Source: Candidatus Gastranaerophilales bacterium
GTDB lineage: Bacteria > Cyanobacteriota > Vampirovibrionia > Gastranaerophilales > Gastranaerophilaceae
Assembly: GCA_944323495.1 (NCBI GenBank)
Contig: CALUSZ010000067.1
Location: forward strand, 1 to 21,535
Direction of reading: 5' to 3'
Length of the DNA: 21,535 nucleotides
Shown: one piece after another, positions 14,835 through 21,535 of the stretch
How positions within the stretch are numbered: the stretch's first letter is position 1
How the letters are laid out: every line of letters begins with the position of its first letter
Position numbers and translations under genes: made by a program
Notes under the pieces: model-generated
Told to the model about the DNA's origin: nothing
Database searches by the model: none
The model's input: the letters and a program-made list of their open reading frames with translations, nothing else

Positions 14835-14905
14835 TCCCGGATCGTCTAGCGGCAGGACGAAAGATTCTGGCTCTTTTAACGGTGGTTCGAATCCATCTCC
14901 GGGAG
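14835..14905 (+). tRNA. tRNA-Gln (CUG)
   Basis: A cloverleaf has acceptor TCCCGGA/TCCGGGA, D-arm GTC/GAC, anticodon arm AAAGA/TCTTT with loop TTCTGGC (anticodon CUG), T-arm GGTGG/CCATC with loop TTCGAAT, and discriminator G. CCA is not encoded. The CUG isoacceptor reads only CAG and is normally an addition to tRNA-Gln(UUG). The AT-rich anticodon stem is typical for Gln tRNAs. Confidence 0.9.
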
Positions 14906-14913
14906 TATTTTTT

Positions 14914-14945
14914 ATACAGGGCTTGCATTTATGCAAGCCCTGTAT
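14914..14945. terminator. Bidirectional terminator between tRNA-Gln and the AAA ATPase gene
   Basis: A perfect 15-bp stem (14914-14928 with 14931-14945) around a 2-nt centre has a T-run (14908-14913) before it and AT-rich sequence after it. It serves the plus-strand tRNA and the minus-strand ATPase, whose stop lies 4 nt away. Confidence 0.85.
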
Positions 14946-14948
14946 TTA

Positions 14949-16433
14949 TTAGATATAGCCTATTGGTTTTCTGTTGCTGGAGTTTTTGTCTTTTAGGAAA
15001 TCTGCGATTGCTTTATCAAAATCTTCCTGCGTTATTTTGAATTCTTTATTGTCCTGCGGAGTGTAAGTTTTATTGTCCATTTTTTCAAAGATTCCTGCTC
15101 TTACGAAACCATTTGTATGTGCTTCATTAATAATATGTCTTATATCGGCTCCAGTAGCCTTATATTGATGAAGCTTTTTCAGCATATTTTCTTTGTCAAT
15201 ATTGCTGTCAAGAGCTTTTTTAGCGGAATGAATATCAAAAATTTCTCTGAGAGCCTCTAAATCCGGAGCCGGAATTTCATAGTGTTTTCCAAATCTACCG
15301 GAGCGTGTAATTGCATTATCAAGTGCTTTATAATTATTTGTAGCTCCGATAACAAACACATTATGTCCTTCATTATCAATATCAGTCATGAGTGTCAAAA
15401 TCTGGTTTACAACCTTATTTCCATATTCATCCTTGCTGTCGCGGCTTCTTGCAACAGCATCAAATTCATCTAGAAATATAATTGTAGGCTGGTTTGCTTT
15501 TGCTTCCTCAAATAGCTGTCTCCAGTTAGCTTCCGATTCTCCAACCCATTTTGACTCCAAATCTAGTCCGTTAAGTCCTATAAAGTTTGCGTCAGCTTCA
15601 TTTGCAAGCGCTCTTGCAATATGAGTCTTACCGGTTCCGGGCGGGCCGTAGAGGATAAATCCTCTGTTTAATTCAACATTTTCATATGCATCAGGGTAGC
15701 GAAGAGGATAAATTATATCCTTTTTTAGAGCATCTTTAAGCTTGCTCATTCCGCCAACCTGTGCGAAAGTGACAGGGGTTGCGGTTTTATGTTTCTTTTG
15801 TATAAGAGTTGATAACGTCTTTTTATTGATTTTTTCAATCTGTGGTTCAACTTCTTTTTGAAAATCAAATGCTTTGCAGAAATTTTTACGAAACATACTT
15901 AAATCTGTTTTTGACTTATCTTTAATTTTTAGCAGACTGCCGTTAATATCGAGAACATCTCCGTTTATTACATAAAAGCTTTCTTTGGGGTTCATGCTAT
16001 ATGTTTTGTTGTCGCTTATTAAATTTATGTCAGAGTCGTTAAGGTTAATAACTTCTGTGTCACCAAGCATATTTTTAATAAAACCTATATTTCCGTTTAG
16101 ATTGTCATCCGCAATAAAAAAACCTCGTTTTATAGCGTTTTTGACAATATTTGTTGTATTGTACATTTTTTTTGCGCTTTCGTTAAGGTTTTTCCCTACA
16201 AGGATTAAATCTCCAAGTTTAAAATTTTGAAAAATAGATGCTAATCTATCTTCCAGTGGAATTTGTTTGGCAATTTCATTGACTGTCATCGGGACACCTT
16301 TAAAATTTACAGGGTAGTAATTTACAGCCTGTGGCAGTTTTTCTACATTAATTGAATTGTCAGGTGCTTGTCTTAATTTTTGTTTAGGTATGTTGTACCT
16401 TTGGAAGTTTGCTGTAATCGGGCTGATTCTCAT
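14949..16433 (-). CDS. Cytosolic AAA ATPase with a lineage-type N-terminal domain
   Basis: A 494-residue protein with one classic AAA module (about 222-480): Walker A GPPGTGKT (263-270), pore loop SKWVGESE (294-301), Walker B IIFLDE (318-323), sensor 1 in ATNN (364-367) and arginine fingers R377/R380. The AAA core resembles katanin/Cdc48/FtsH, but there is no membrane segment and no HEXXH protease domain. The N-terminal 220 residues match nothing I know; they start with an unstructured stretch ending in PVNFKG (41-46). It is probably a hexameric protein-remodelling motor with unknown substrate. GAGGAGG precedes the ATG, and the long leader looks regulated (16434-16691). Confidence 0.85.
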   Translation of the reverse strand: MRISPITANFQRYNIPKQKLRQAPDNSINVEKLPQAVNYYPVNFKGVPMTVNEIAKQIPLEDRLASIFQNFKLGDLILVGKNLNESAKKMYNTTNIVKNAIKRGFFIADDNLNGNIGFIKNMLGDTEVINLNDSDINLISDNKTYSMNPKESFYVINGDVLDINGSLLKIKDKSKTDLSMFRKNFCKAFDFQKEVEPQIEKINKKTLSTLIQKKHKTATPVTFAQVGGMSKLKDALKKDIIYPLRYPDAYENVELNRGFILYGPPGTGKTHIARALANEADANFIGLNGLDLESKWVGESEANWRQLFEEAKANQPTIIFLDEFDAVARSRDSKDEYGNKVVNQILTLMTDIDNEGHNVFVIGATNNYKALDNAITRSGRFGKHYEIPAPDLEALREIFDIHSAKKALDSNIDKENMLKKLHQYKATGADIRHIINEAHTNGFVRAGIFEKMDNKTYTPQDNKEFKITQEDFDKAIADFLKDKNSSNRKPIGYI

Positions 16434-16467
16434 TTGTGTGTCCTCCTCATAATAAGTATAAAAAACC

Positions 16468-16502
16468 GGCTTGTAAATTTCTTTCGTACGAATTTACAAG
16501 CC
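16468..16502 (-). terminator. Terminator/attenuator hairpin in the AAA ATPase leader
   Basis: A perfect 12-bp stem (16491-16502 with 16468-16479, GGCTTGTAAATT and its complement) with an 11-nt loop is followed on the minus strand by GG and six T residues. It stands between the promoter (16663-16691) and the ribosome site, so it would stop transcription before the gene unless opened. It might also end readthrough from the ykgJ-family gene. Confidence 0.75.
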
Positions 16503-16546
16503 TTAAAAGATAGTGTGTTATTTTATGTTTCTAATCTTGTAAATTC
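16490..16546 (-). promoter_or_regulatory. Antiterminator helix competing with the AAA leader terminator
   Basis: Bases 16536-16546 are the exact reverse complement of 16490-16500, the 5' arm of the terminator. In the RNA the upstream segment (GAATTTACAAG) can pair over 11 bp with CTTGTAAATTC and so prevent the terminator. The two structures exclude each other, the usual layout of an attenuator. Confidence 0.55.
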
Positions 16547-16561
16547 ATATAAAAACAACAT
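16523..16561 (-). CDS. Possible 12-residue leader peptide in the AAA leader
   Basis: A short frame, MLFLYEFTRLET then TAA, runs over the antiterminator strand. GGTGAT, which matches the 3' end of 16S rRNA, stands 6-7 nt before the ATG and is buried in hairpin 16562-16605. Translation would mask the antiterminator strand. No one amino acid dominates. Existence is inferred from position only. Confidence 0.35.
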   Translation of the reverse strand: MLFLYEFTRLET

Positions 16562-16605
16562 AGCTTAATCACCGAAATCATAATAGATTTTCGGGTCATA
16601 AAGCT
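16562..16605 (-). promoter_or_regulatory. Imperfect hairpin masking the leader-peptide ribosome site
   Basis: A 44-nt inverted repeat (AGCTT outer stem, CCGAAA/TTTCGG inner stem, TATTAT loop) contains mismatches and two single-base bulges. Its 3' arm in the RNA includes the GGTGAT ribosome site of the leader peptide. T-rich sequence follows. Confidence 0.5.
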
Positions 16606-16662
16606 GTTAATATGTGAATTTAGATTAGTCAATGTTTATCCCTTATTAATTGTAGTTACTAC

Positions 16663-16691
16663 ACTATATATGATGTTTTAAAATCTGTCAA
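16663..16691 (-). promoter_or_regulatory. Promoter of the AAA ATPase gene
   Basis: TTGACA (16686-16691), 17 bp, TATAGT (16663-16668) on the minus strand. This predicts a start near 16656 and an untranslated leader of about 220 nt. It begins 20 nt past the ykgJ-family stop. Confidence 0.75.
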
Positions 16692-16710
16692 TAGCTCTGC
16701 TTAACATTAC

Positions 16711-17112
16711 TTAATCAGATGATTTTTGCAGATATGATTTAAAGCTTTTATCTTCAATTTTATAACCGCATCCTTTGTGAAGTTTGCCTGGATAGGAAAT
16801 CTTTTTTGCAGGGTAATTTCTGCACATTTTAAGACGTTTATTATATACAGAACACAAACCTTCTTCTGTTACATATTTGCAGGCAAAAATCAGGTTTCCT
16901 TCCTCATCTTTCCCTCTTATGTAAAACCTCCTGTATGCCGGAAAGAGGAATTGCATTATTTTAAAATCTGTTGTTGTATAAGTATCGAAGCTGTACATAT
17001 ATTTACAGCACTTCCCGCACTTGAGGCATTTACCGGTAATCTTGTATTCGACCTTTTCGGGAACAAAATATGATAAAATTTCATTTTTTAGATTTGTCAA
17101 AAAACTTAACAT
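16711..17112 (-). CDS. YkgJ-family cysteine-cluster protein
   Basis: A 133-residue protein with the family's conserved cysteines: C29-x2-C32-x2-CC (35-36), C78, C87 in the GLCSVYNKRLKMCRNYP block, C97, and C115. The set should bind zinc or an iron-sulfur cluster; the family (also called Fe/Zn-chelating CxxCxxCC) has no firmly established function. There is no signal peptide. It is divergent from the PBP gene with a 76-bp gap, and followed by the AAA gene with its own promoter. The ribosome site is weak (GGAG too far from the ATG). Confidence 0.82.
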   Translation of the reverse strand: MLSFLTNLKNEILSYFVPEKVEYKITGKCLKCGKCCKYMYSFDTYTTTDFKIMQFLFPAYRRFYIRGKDEEGNLIFACKYVTEEGLCSVYNKRLKMCRNYPAKKISYPGKLHKGCGYKIEDKSFKSYLQKSSD

Positions 17113-17188
17113 TTCGTAGAAAAAATCTCCGATAAACTATTTATTTGATAGAATATTAACATAGTACTAATTTTGTGAGAAAAAAACA

Positions 17189-19372
17189 ATGGGAAATTAT
17201 AGTATTCCAAAAAATCGGAAAAAAAAATCAAAAAGAGTTATGGTGGATAATCCTGTTTTAAGTTTTATTACAGGATTTATAGTGTTTGGGTTGGGCGTAT
17301 TGCTTGCGGGAATGCTTGCTTTAAAACTATATCTGGCATCACTTCCGCCGATAAAGAATTTAAATACTTTGAAACCGAATATTGTAACAACATTCTGTGC
17401 CGCAGACGGTGAAGTTATTAAGACATTTGCAGCTTATACTTATTCAAATGTTGAGCTTAAAGAAGTTCCGGAACAGCTTATTAATGCTCTTATTGCTACT
17501 GAAGATAAAAATTTTTATAAGCATCCGGGCTATGATATTCTCGGGCTTGCACGTTCTATGGTGGCAAATATTCTGGCCGGTCATGTTGTGCAGGGTGCAA
17601 GTACTATAACACAACAGCTTTCAAGGATACTATTCTTATCTAATGAAAAAACATTTACAAGAAAGATTAAGGAATTACAGGTCGCAGCACAGATAGAGAA
17701 AACCATTTCTAAGGATAAGATTTTAGAAATGTATTTAAATAATGTATATTTAGGCTCAGGTGCATATGGAGTTAAGGGGGCTGCAAGAATTTATTTCAAC
17801 AAAAATTTAAATCAGTTAACCTTGCCTGAGATGGCTTTAATTGCAGGGCTTCCACAGGCACCTTCAGTGTATTCACCTTATAATAATAAAAAGTTAGCTG
17901 AAAAACGCAGAAACCAGGTTTTGCTTAGAATGTATAAGATGAAATACATAGATAAGGAAACTTATGAGAATGCAAAAAAGGCTCCAATAGTGCTTTCAAC
18001 CATGCCTATTATGTATGCTACTAATAAGGCTCCGTATTTTTGTGATTATGTAATGAAAGAACTTTATAAACTAGGATTTACAGAAGATGAGATAGTAAAC
18101 GGCGGATATAAAGTTGTAACTACACTAGATTACAAAGCTCAGGTTAAAGCAAATGAAGCTATTTTAAAAAATTTAAATGCCTGGGGCTTAAGAAGCGATA
18201 AAAATCAGGCAGCAGTATTTTCATTCAGTCCTATAGATGGAAGAATTCTTGTATATTCAGGCGGCAAGGATTATACTAAGAGTCAATACGATAGAGTTAC
18301 CCAGTCTTTGCGTCCGTCAGGCTCCGCATTTAAGCCTTTTATTTATACAGCAGCCATTGAAAAGGGGTATTCTCCAAATGATATGATAGATGATTTGCCC
18401 TTTAAAGTAGGTGATTGGACTCCCAAAAACTATGGTAACAAATATAGAGGTCCTATTCCATTATATACGGCGCTTATGGTTTCATCCAATGTTTGCACTG
18501 CAAGACTTATGGATGCAATCGGTGTAAGACCGGTAATTCAGCTTGCACGTGTAATGGGTATAACAACTCCTATACCGTATGATTATACAATATCTCTTGG
18601 CTCAAACAGCGTAAAATTGTTTGAAATGACGAGGGCATATGGTGTATTTGCAAACGGCGGATTTAAAGTAGAACCGTATGCAATAGAGCGTGTCGAATCT
18701 TCTCGTGGTACAGTTTTATATGAAGCCAAAAAAGCCCGTACTAGCAAGGTTTTAAATATTAATACTGCAGCTACAATGACAGCTATAATGAAAACTGTAA
18801 TTACAAATGGTACCGGACGTGCTGCAAATATAGGAAAACCTGCGGCAGGGAAAACAGGAACGACTGATGATTGTAAAGATGCTTACTTTATTGGTTTTAC
18901 TCCGGATGTAGTGACGGGTGTCTGGGTCGGTAATGATGATAATTCAAGAATGGGAGAACTTACCGGCGGTACAGTTCCGGCGCGTATATGGAAAGATGTT
19001 ATGCAAGTAGCAACTGAACCGTATGGAAATTCTGACTTTGAATATCCGGAGGTGATATTAAATCCGTTTAAAGCTCCAGGAGTATCTATTATACCTCAAA
19101 GCGAAGCTAAAAAAGAATTAGAGGAGCAGGAGAGAAAGGCAAAAGAACTTGAGGAACAACAGAAGAATGCTCCGCCGGAGGCACCTATTATTAAACCGGA
19201 CAGTATTAAGCCAAATAATATTATGCAAATACCGTCTATTATAAAAAAGAAAGAAGTTCCAACTATTGAAGTTGAACAGCAGCGTGCTCCGGAAAATACT
19301 GCAGCGCCTGCAGCCGGAACAGAAGTTCCGTATGCACCTGTGCCAATAACAACAGCACCTATAGGACAGTAA
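17189..19372 (+). CDS. Class A penicillin-binding protein (glycosyltransferase/transpeptidase)
   Basis: This 727-residue bifunctional peptidoglycan synthase resembles PBP1A. A basic cytosolic tail (1-20) leads to one membrane anchor (24-50). The GT51 domain (about 65-240) has EDKNFYKHPG (catalytic E105), STITQQL (139-144 region) and the MYLNNVYLGSGAYGV block. The transpeptidase has SAFK (S379, K382), SSN (432-434) and KTGT (555-558). The last 80 residues are a Glu/Lys-rich helix and a Pro-rich tail, probably periplasmic. Polymerisation and cross-linking motifs are all intact. The ribosome site is weak. The PurH-like gene follows within 11 nt. Confidence 0.92.
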   Translation: MGNYSIPKNRKKKSKRVMVDNPVLSFITGFIVFGLGVLLAGMLALKLYLASLPPIKNLNTLKPNIVTTFCAADGEVIKTFAAYTYSNVELKEVPEQLINALIATEDKNFYKHPGYDILGLARSMVANILAGHVVQGASTITQQLSRILFLSNEKTFTRKIKELQVAAQIEKTISKDKILEMYLNNVYLGSGAYGVKGAARIYFNKNLNQLTLPEMALIAGLPQAPSVYSPYNNKKLAEKRRNQVLLRMYKMKYIDKETYENAKKAPIVLSTMPIMYATNKAPYFCDYVMKELYKLGFTEDEIVNGGYKVVTTLDYKAQVKANEAILKNLNAWGLRSDKNQAAVFSFSPIDGRILVYSGGKDYTKSQYDRVTQSLRPSGSAFKPFIYTAAIEKGYSPNDMIDDLPFKVGDWTPKNYGNKYRGPIPLYTALMVSSNVCTARLMDAIGVRPVIQLARVMGITTPIPYDYTISLGSNSVKLFEMTRAYGVFANGGFKVEPYAIERVESSRGTVLYEAKKARTSKVLNINTAATMTAIMKTVITNGTGRAANIGKPAAGKTGTTDDCKDAYFIGFTPDVVTGVWVGNDDNSRMGELTGGTVPARIWKDVMQVATEPYGNSDFEYPEVILNPFKAPGVSIIPQSEAKKELEEQERKAKELEEQQKNAPPEAPIIKPDSIKPNNIMQIPSIIKKKEVPTIEVEQQRAPENTAAPAAGTEVPYAPVPITTAPIGQ

Positions 19373-19383
19373 GGAGTTTGAGT

Positions 19384-20271
19384 ATGAATATTAATGAAAT
19401 AAAAATAACATCGGGAGAAAATCCTAATCAGAGTGCCAGTCTGGAAGCTGGGGAAAAAACAATAGATTACACTGCTCATGGGTGTCTAAGTTTTGTGGAT
19501 ATTTTGTCGGTCTCTAAAGGTTTGAGTGTAATAAGCGAATTTTTTGATGTAAATGCTGTAACTGCTGTTTCTGGTTGCGGCATATGTGCAGCAGCTCTGG
19601 GAAAATCTCTGGAAGAGGCTCTTATAAGTGTAATAGACTGTAATCCTATTGAGTTTGTGAATTCAGTTATTACAGCTTCAGCGGAAGTAAACAGTGATAT
19701 TGTAAAAATGCTTAAAGATACTAATAAGATAGCGGCTCCAAAATTTACTCCTAATGCTTTAAAGCTTCTGGAAGAAAAGAATATATCCTATATAGAAATA
19801 CATACTCCGCTATGTGATTATAAAAAATATTTGACGGATGATGTAAGGGTAACACCGCTGGGTATTTTAAGGCAAACTCCAAATCATAGTGAACTCATAA
19901 AAGATACTTTTAAAGTAGTTTCAAATACAAAACCCACGGTAGAGCAGATTGAGGATGCGGTATTTGCGTGGAAAGTAGCAAAATATGCAAATTCTCAGGC
20001 TATTGTAATTGCAAAAGATTTAAAGACAACTGCAATTTCTCAAGGCCTTCATACAGTTTCAGTCGAATATGCACTGGACTATTCTTGCGATAAGTCAAAG
20101 GATGCGGTTTTGGCTTCGGATATGCCTGTATCAGTCCATGATGTTAATGCCGCTGCCCAGGGAAGGATTAAGCTGATGATACTTCCGGAGGCGGGGGCGG
20201 ACGTTATTGCGGCGGCTGATAAATTCAATATCGCATTGATAACAACAGGTTTTACAAATATTAAGTATTAA
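19384..20271 (+). CDS. PurH AICAR-transformylase-fold protein lacking catalytic residues
   Basis: A 295-residue protein matching only the formyltransferase half of PurH: GENPNQSA at the start (family GENPHQ), PT-x6-VFAWKVAKYANSQAIVIAKD (family ...FxWKVxKxxKSNAIVxAK), VLASD, and a C-terminal ADVIAAADKFNIALITTGF block. The IMP cyclohydrolase domain is absent. Key residues are changed: the KHANPCG catalytic Lys-His is Ser-Gly, SNA is SQA, and the FRH end is IKY. It is therefore probably not an active transformylase. I place the start at ATG 19384, 7 nt after GGAG; a TTG at 19378 would be only 1 nt from it. It is cotranscribed with the PBP gene. Confidence 0.8.
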   Translation: MNINEIKITSGENPNQSASLEAGEKTIDYTAHGCLSFVDILSVSKGLSVISEFFDVNAVTAVSGCGICAAALGKSLEEALISVIDCNPIEFVNSVITASAEVNSDIVKMLKDTNKIAAPKFTPNALKLLEEKNISYIEIHTPLCDYKKYLTDDVRVTPLGILRQTPNHSELIKDTFKVVSNTKPTVEQIEDAVFAWKVAKYANSQAIVIAKDLKTTAISQGLHTVSVEYALDYSCDKSKDAVLASDMPVSVHDVNAAAQGRIKLMILPEAGADVIAAADKFNIALITTGFTNIKY

Positions 20272-20306
20272 AAAAAATCCGGTATATTTTAGATACCGGA
20301 TTTTTT
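20272..20306. terminator. Bidirectional terminator between the PurH-like gene and rpsG
   Basis: A 14-bp stem (20272-20285 with 20293-20306; core TCCGGTAT) with a 7-nt loop has A residues on one side and T residues on the other. It closes the convergent plus and minus operons. Confidence 0.88.
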
Positions 20307-20323
20307 ATATTAATAAATAAGTA

Positions 20324-20794
20324 TTAATATCTGTAGTGAGCAAAAGCCTTGTTAGCTTCAGCCATTCTGTGCGTGTCTTCACGTTTCTTGCATGCAGCAC
20401 CATTTCCGTTTGAAGCATCGATTAATTCGTTAGTCAGCTTTTCAACAAAAGATTTGCCGTTTCTATTTTTAGCTGCTGCAATAATCCAGGAAGAAGCAAG
20501 TGCAAAACCTCTATCAGGTTTAACATCAATCGGTACCTGATAAGTAGAACCGCCGATACGTCTTGCTTTAACTTCCAATAACGGAGTAGCATTTGTAACT
20601 GCTTTTTGGAAAATTTCTAATCCTTTTTCATTTGTTCTTTCTTCAACTTTTGTAATTGTTGAATAGAATATTTTTTCAGCAAGCGATTTTTTACCGCGTC
20701 TCATAATTCTGTTAATAAATTTAGAAACATCAACGCTGTTGTAAATCGGGTCAGCTGTAGGAATTCTTCTTTCCGGTTTAGATCTTCTAGACAT
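20324..20794 (-). CDS. rpsG: 30S ribosomal protein S7
   Basis: A primary 16S rRNA-binding protein that nucleates the 30S head and lines the exit-site tRNA path. The 156-residue length is standard. Recognisable blocks are the start [30 protein letters not shown] (29-48), VEVKxRRIGGSTYQVP-like (70-90) and the C-terminal RKREDTHRMAEANKAFAHYR-like segment. Its ATG shares one base with the rpsL stop, and GGAGGGAAG lies in the end of rpsL. The E. coli-type S7 control site between rpsL and rpsG cannot exist here. No fusA or tuf gene follows; instead the operon ends at a terminator. Confidence 0.97.
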   Translation of the reverse strand: MSRRSKPERRIPTADPIYNSVDVSKFINRIMRRGKKSLAEKIFYSTITKVEERTNEKGLEIFQKAVTNATPLLEVKARRIGGSTYQVPIDVKPDRGFALASSWIIAAAKNRNGKSFVEKLTNELIDASNGNGAACKKREDTHRMAEANKAFAHYRY

Positions 20795-21177
20795 TATTTC
20801 TTCCCTCCTTTAGCTCTCTTAGCCCCGTATTTAGAACGGCTTTGAGTTCTGTTAGCAACACCTGCTGTATCTAAAGTACCGCGTACAATGTGATATCTTA
20901 CACCAGGAAGGTCTTTAACCCTTCCGCCTCTGATTAGAACAACACTGTGTTCTTGCAGGTTGTGTCCGATACCAGGGATATAAGAAGTTACTTCAAATCC
21001 GTTAGTAAGTCTGACTCTGGCAACCTTTCTCAATGCAGAGTTAGGTTTTTTAGGGGTTGTAGTATAAACCCTTGTACATACGCCGCGTCTTTGAGGACAT
21101 TCCATTAAAGCCGGCGATTTGGTTTTGTCTTTTAGCTTTTTGCGTTCTGAACGCACAAGCTGATTCATTGTAGGCAT
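20794..21177 (-). CDS. rpsL: 30S ribosomal protein S12
   Basis: A decoding-site protein of 127 residues, the first gene of the rpsL-rpsG pair. The decoding loops are [11 protein letters not shown] (K43) and [11 protein letters not shown] (K88, D89). The lysines linked to streptomycin resistance when mutated are wild type here. AAGGAG stands 7 nt before the ATG. A promoter (21331-21359) and a structured leader precede it. Confidence 0.97.
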   Translation of the reverse strand: MPTMNQLVRSERKKLKDKTKSPALMECPQRRGVCTRVYTTTPKKPNSALRKVARVRLTNGFEVTSYIPGIGHNLQEHSVVLIRGGRVKDLPGVRYHIVRGTLDTAGVANRTQSRSKYGAKRAKGGKK

Positions 21178-21324
21178 AATTTTTCTCCTTTTACCTTTTT
21201 TAGTATCATAAGAACAAATCTGAATGTCACACGACCTGTTCTTTTTTGACTAACCTCTGAAAACTTTCAGGGGGTACGTCATCCCTCCAGCCGTCAAATC
21301 CGGCAAGAAAATTTCGACTAGAGT
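21178..21324 (-). promoter_or_regulatory. Structured leader of rpsL-rpsG
   Basis: This roughly 145-nt untranslated leader can form several stems on the minus strand: GCCG/CGGC (near 21290-21305), a CCCCTGAA/TTCAGAGG hairpin with one mismatch (21254-21273), and a longer arm closed by AAGAACA/TGTTCTT (about 21210-21244). It is the likely place for autogenous control by S7 or S12, since the space between the two genes is gone. I could not match it to a known ribosomal-protein leader. Confidence 0.45.
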
Positions 21325-21330
21325 ACTTTA

Positions 21331-21359
21331 ATCGTAAGACGAACATATACTTGTGTCAA
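21331..21359 (-). promoter_or_regulatory. Promoter of rpsL-rpsG
   Basis: TTGACA (21354-21359), 17 bp, TACGAT (21331-21336) on the minus strand, about 155 bp before rpsL. Confidence 0.65.
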
Positions 21360-21421
21360 TCTTTCAACCTCAGATATTTAACAAATCGTAGCATTTTATG
21401 TTTATAAAAATATTTTTATTG

Positions 21422-21427
21422 TATAAT
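21422..21427 (+). promoter_or_regulatory. Possible -10 box for the gene at the right edge
   Basis: A TATAAT hexamer lies 40 bp before the ATG at 21468, with only a weak -35 region. It is divergent from the rpsL promoter. Confidence 0.4.
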
Positions 21428-21467
21428 CTTATAAGAAAATATTGGGCTATTTATTCCCGAATTTATT

Positions 21468-21535
21468 ATGGAAAAGGAAAAGAGTTTGAAGCAGTCACGA
21501 TTAACAATAGCGATTTTTACAGCACTATTTTTAGG
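21468..21535 (+). CDS. N-terminal fragment of a membrane or exported protein (cut by the window edge)
   Basis: An open frame of 22 codons runs off the right end. It reads MEKEKSLKQSRLT and then a hydrophobic start IAIFTALFLG, which looks like a membrane anchor or signal peptide after a basic tail. No ribosome site is evident. The product cannot be identified from this piece. Confidence 0.5.
   Translation, partial: MEKEKSLKQSRLTIAIFTALFL

Noticed and set aside
14835..14905. Reading this tRNA as tRNA-Glu, because of its GTCTAGCGG D-arm
   Set aside because: The anticodon loop TTCTGGC gives CUG, and the discriminator G also fits Gln.
19378..19383. TTG start for the PurH-like gene, two codons upstream
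   Set aside because: It leaves 1 nt between GGAG and the start codon; the ATG at 19384 has normal spacing.
21250..21282. Ten-codon frame in the rpsL leader starting at an ATG next to GGAGGG
   Set aside because: The ribosome site is only 1 nt from the ATG, too close for normal initiation, and the same bases fit the stem structures of the leader.
1..21535. CRISPR arrays, insertion sequences, prophage genes
   Set aside because: No regularly spaced repeats, transposase, integrase or phage structural genes were seen on either strand.

Overview
The window is an AT-rich bacterial chromosome segment with 22 complete protein genes, one gene start cut by the right edge, three intact tRNA genes and one decayed tRNA. 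The gene mix points to a diderm relative of the cyanobacteria, most likely a Vampirovibrionia/Melainabacteria genome of the Gastranaerophilales type. Evidence for this is Skp and an MsbA-like exporter (outer-membrane lineage) beside Mini-ribonuclease III (a Bacillota/cyanobacterial gene) and a DivIC-like division protein, plus an AAA ATPase with an N-terminal 'NFKG' segment of a kind I associate with that group. This is inference; no rRNA gene is present. No phage, insertion sequence or CRISPR array was seen.

Layout. 1-1290: a solitary NYN-domain ribonuclease gene (minus), then a tRNA-Val unit (minus) whose promoter first reads through a decayed tRNA. 1287-4556: pepA, a small secreted Pro/Gly/His-rich protein, and a 74-codon gene tightly coupled to a UmuC-type DNA polymerase. 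4553-5536: a lineage-type membrane protein (minus). 5688-9068: a compact serine-synthesis operon of a class V aminotransferase (probable phosphoserine aminotransferase substitute), serA and serB. 9065-11032: a lipid/drug ABC exporter and tRNA-Asn (minus). 11116-13743: mrnC (plus) facing a divIC-like/TPR operon and an envelope protein gene (minus). 13856-14905: skp, a small exported protein and tRNA-Gln(CUG). 14949-17112: a cytosolic AAA ATPase with a long structured leader, and a YkgJ-family cysteine-cluster protein (minus). 17189-20271: a class A penicillin-binding protein followed by a PurH-like protein that has lost its catalytic residues. 20324-21359: rpsL-rpsG with a structured leader (minus). 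21468 to the edge: the start of a membrane or exported protein.

Most genes serve core physiology: serine synthesis, cell wall and envelope assembly, division and translation. The less ordinary points are: (1) a roughly 220-nt leader before the AAA ATPase gene with mutually exclusive terminator and antiterminator helices and a 12-residue leader peptide; (2) the PurH-fold pseudoenzyme cotranscribed with the PBP; (3) four genes whose -10 box ends exactly 6 nt before the ATG, implying leaderless mRNAs; (4) an antisense copy of the tRNA-Val D-arm inside the same transcript; and (5) umuC with an unknown small gene where umuD would be expected.
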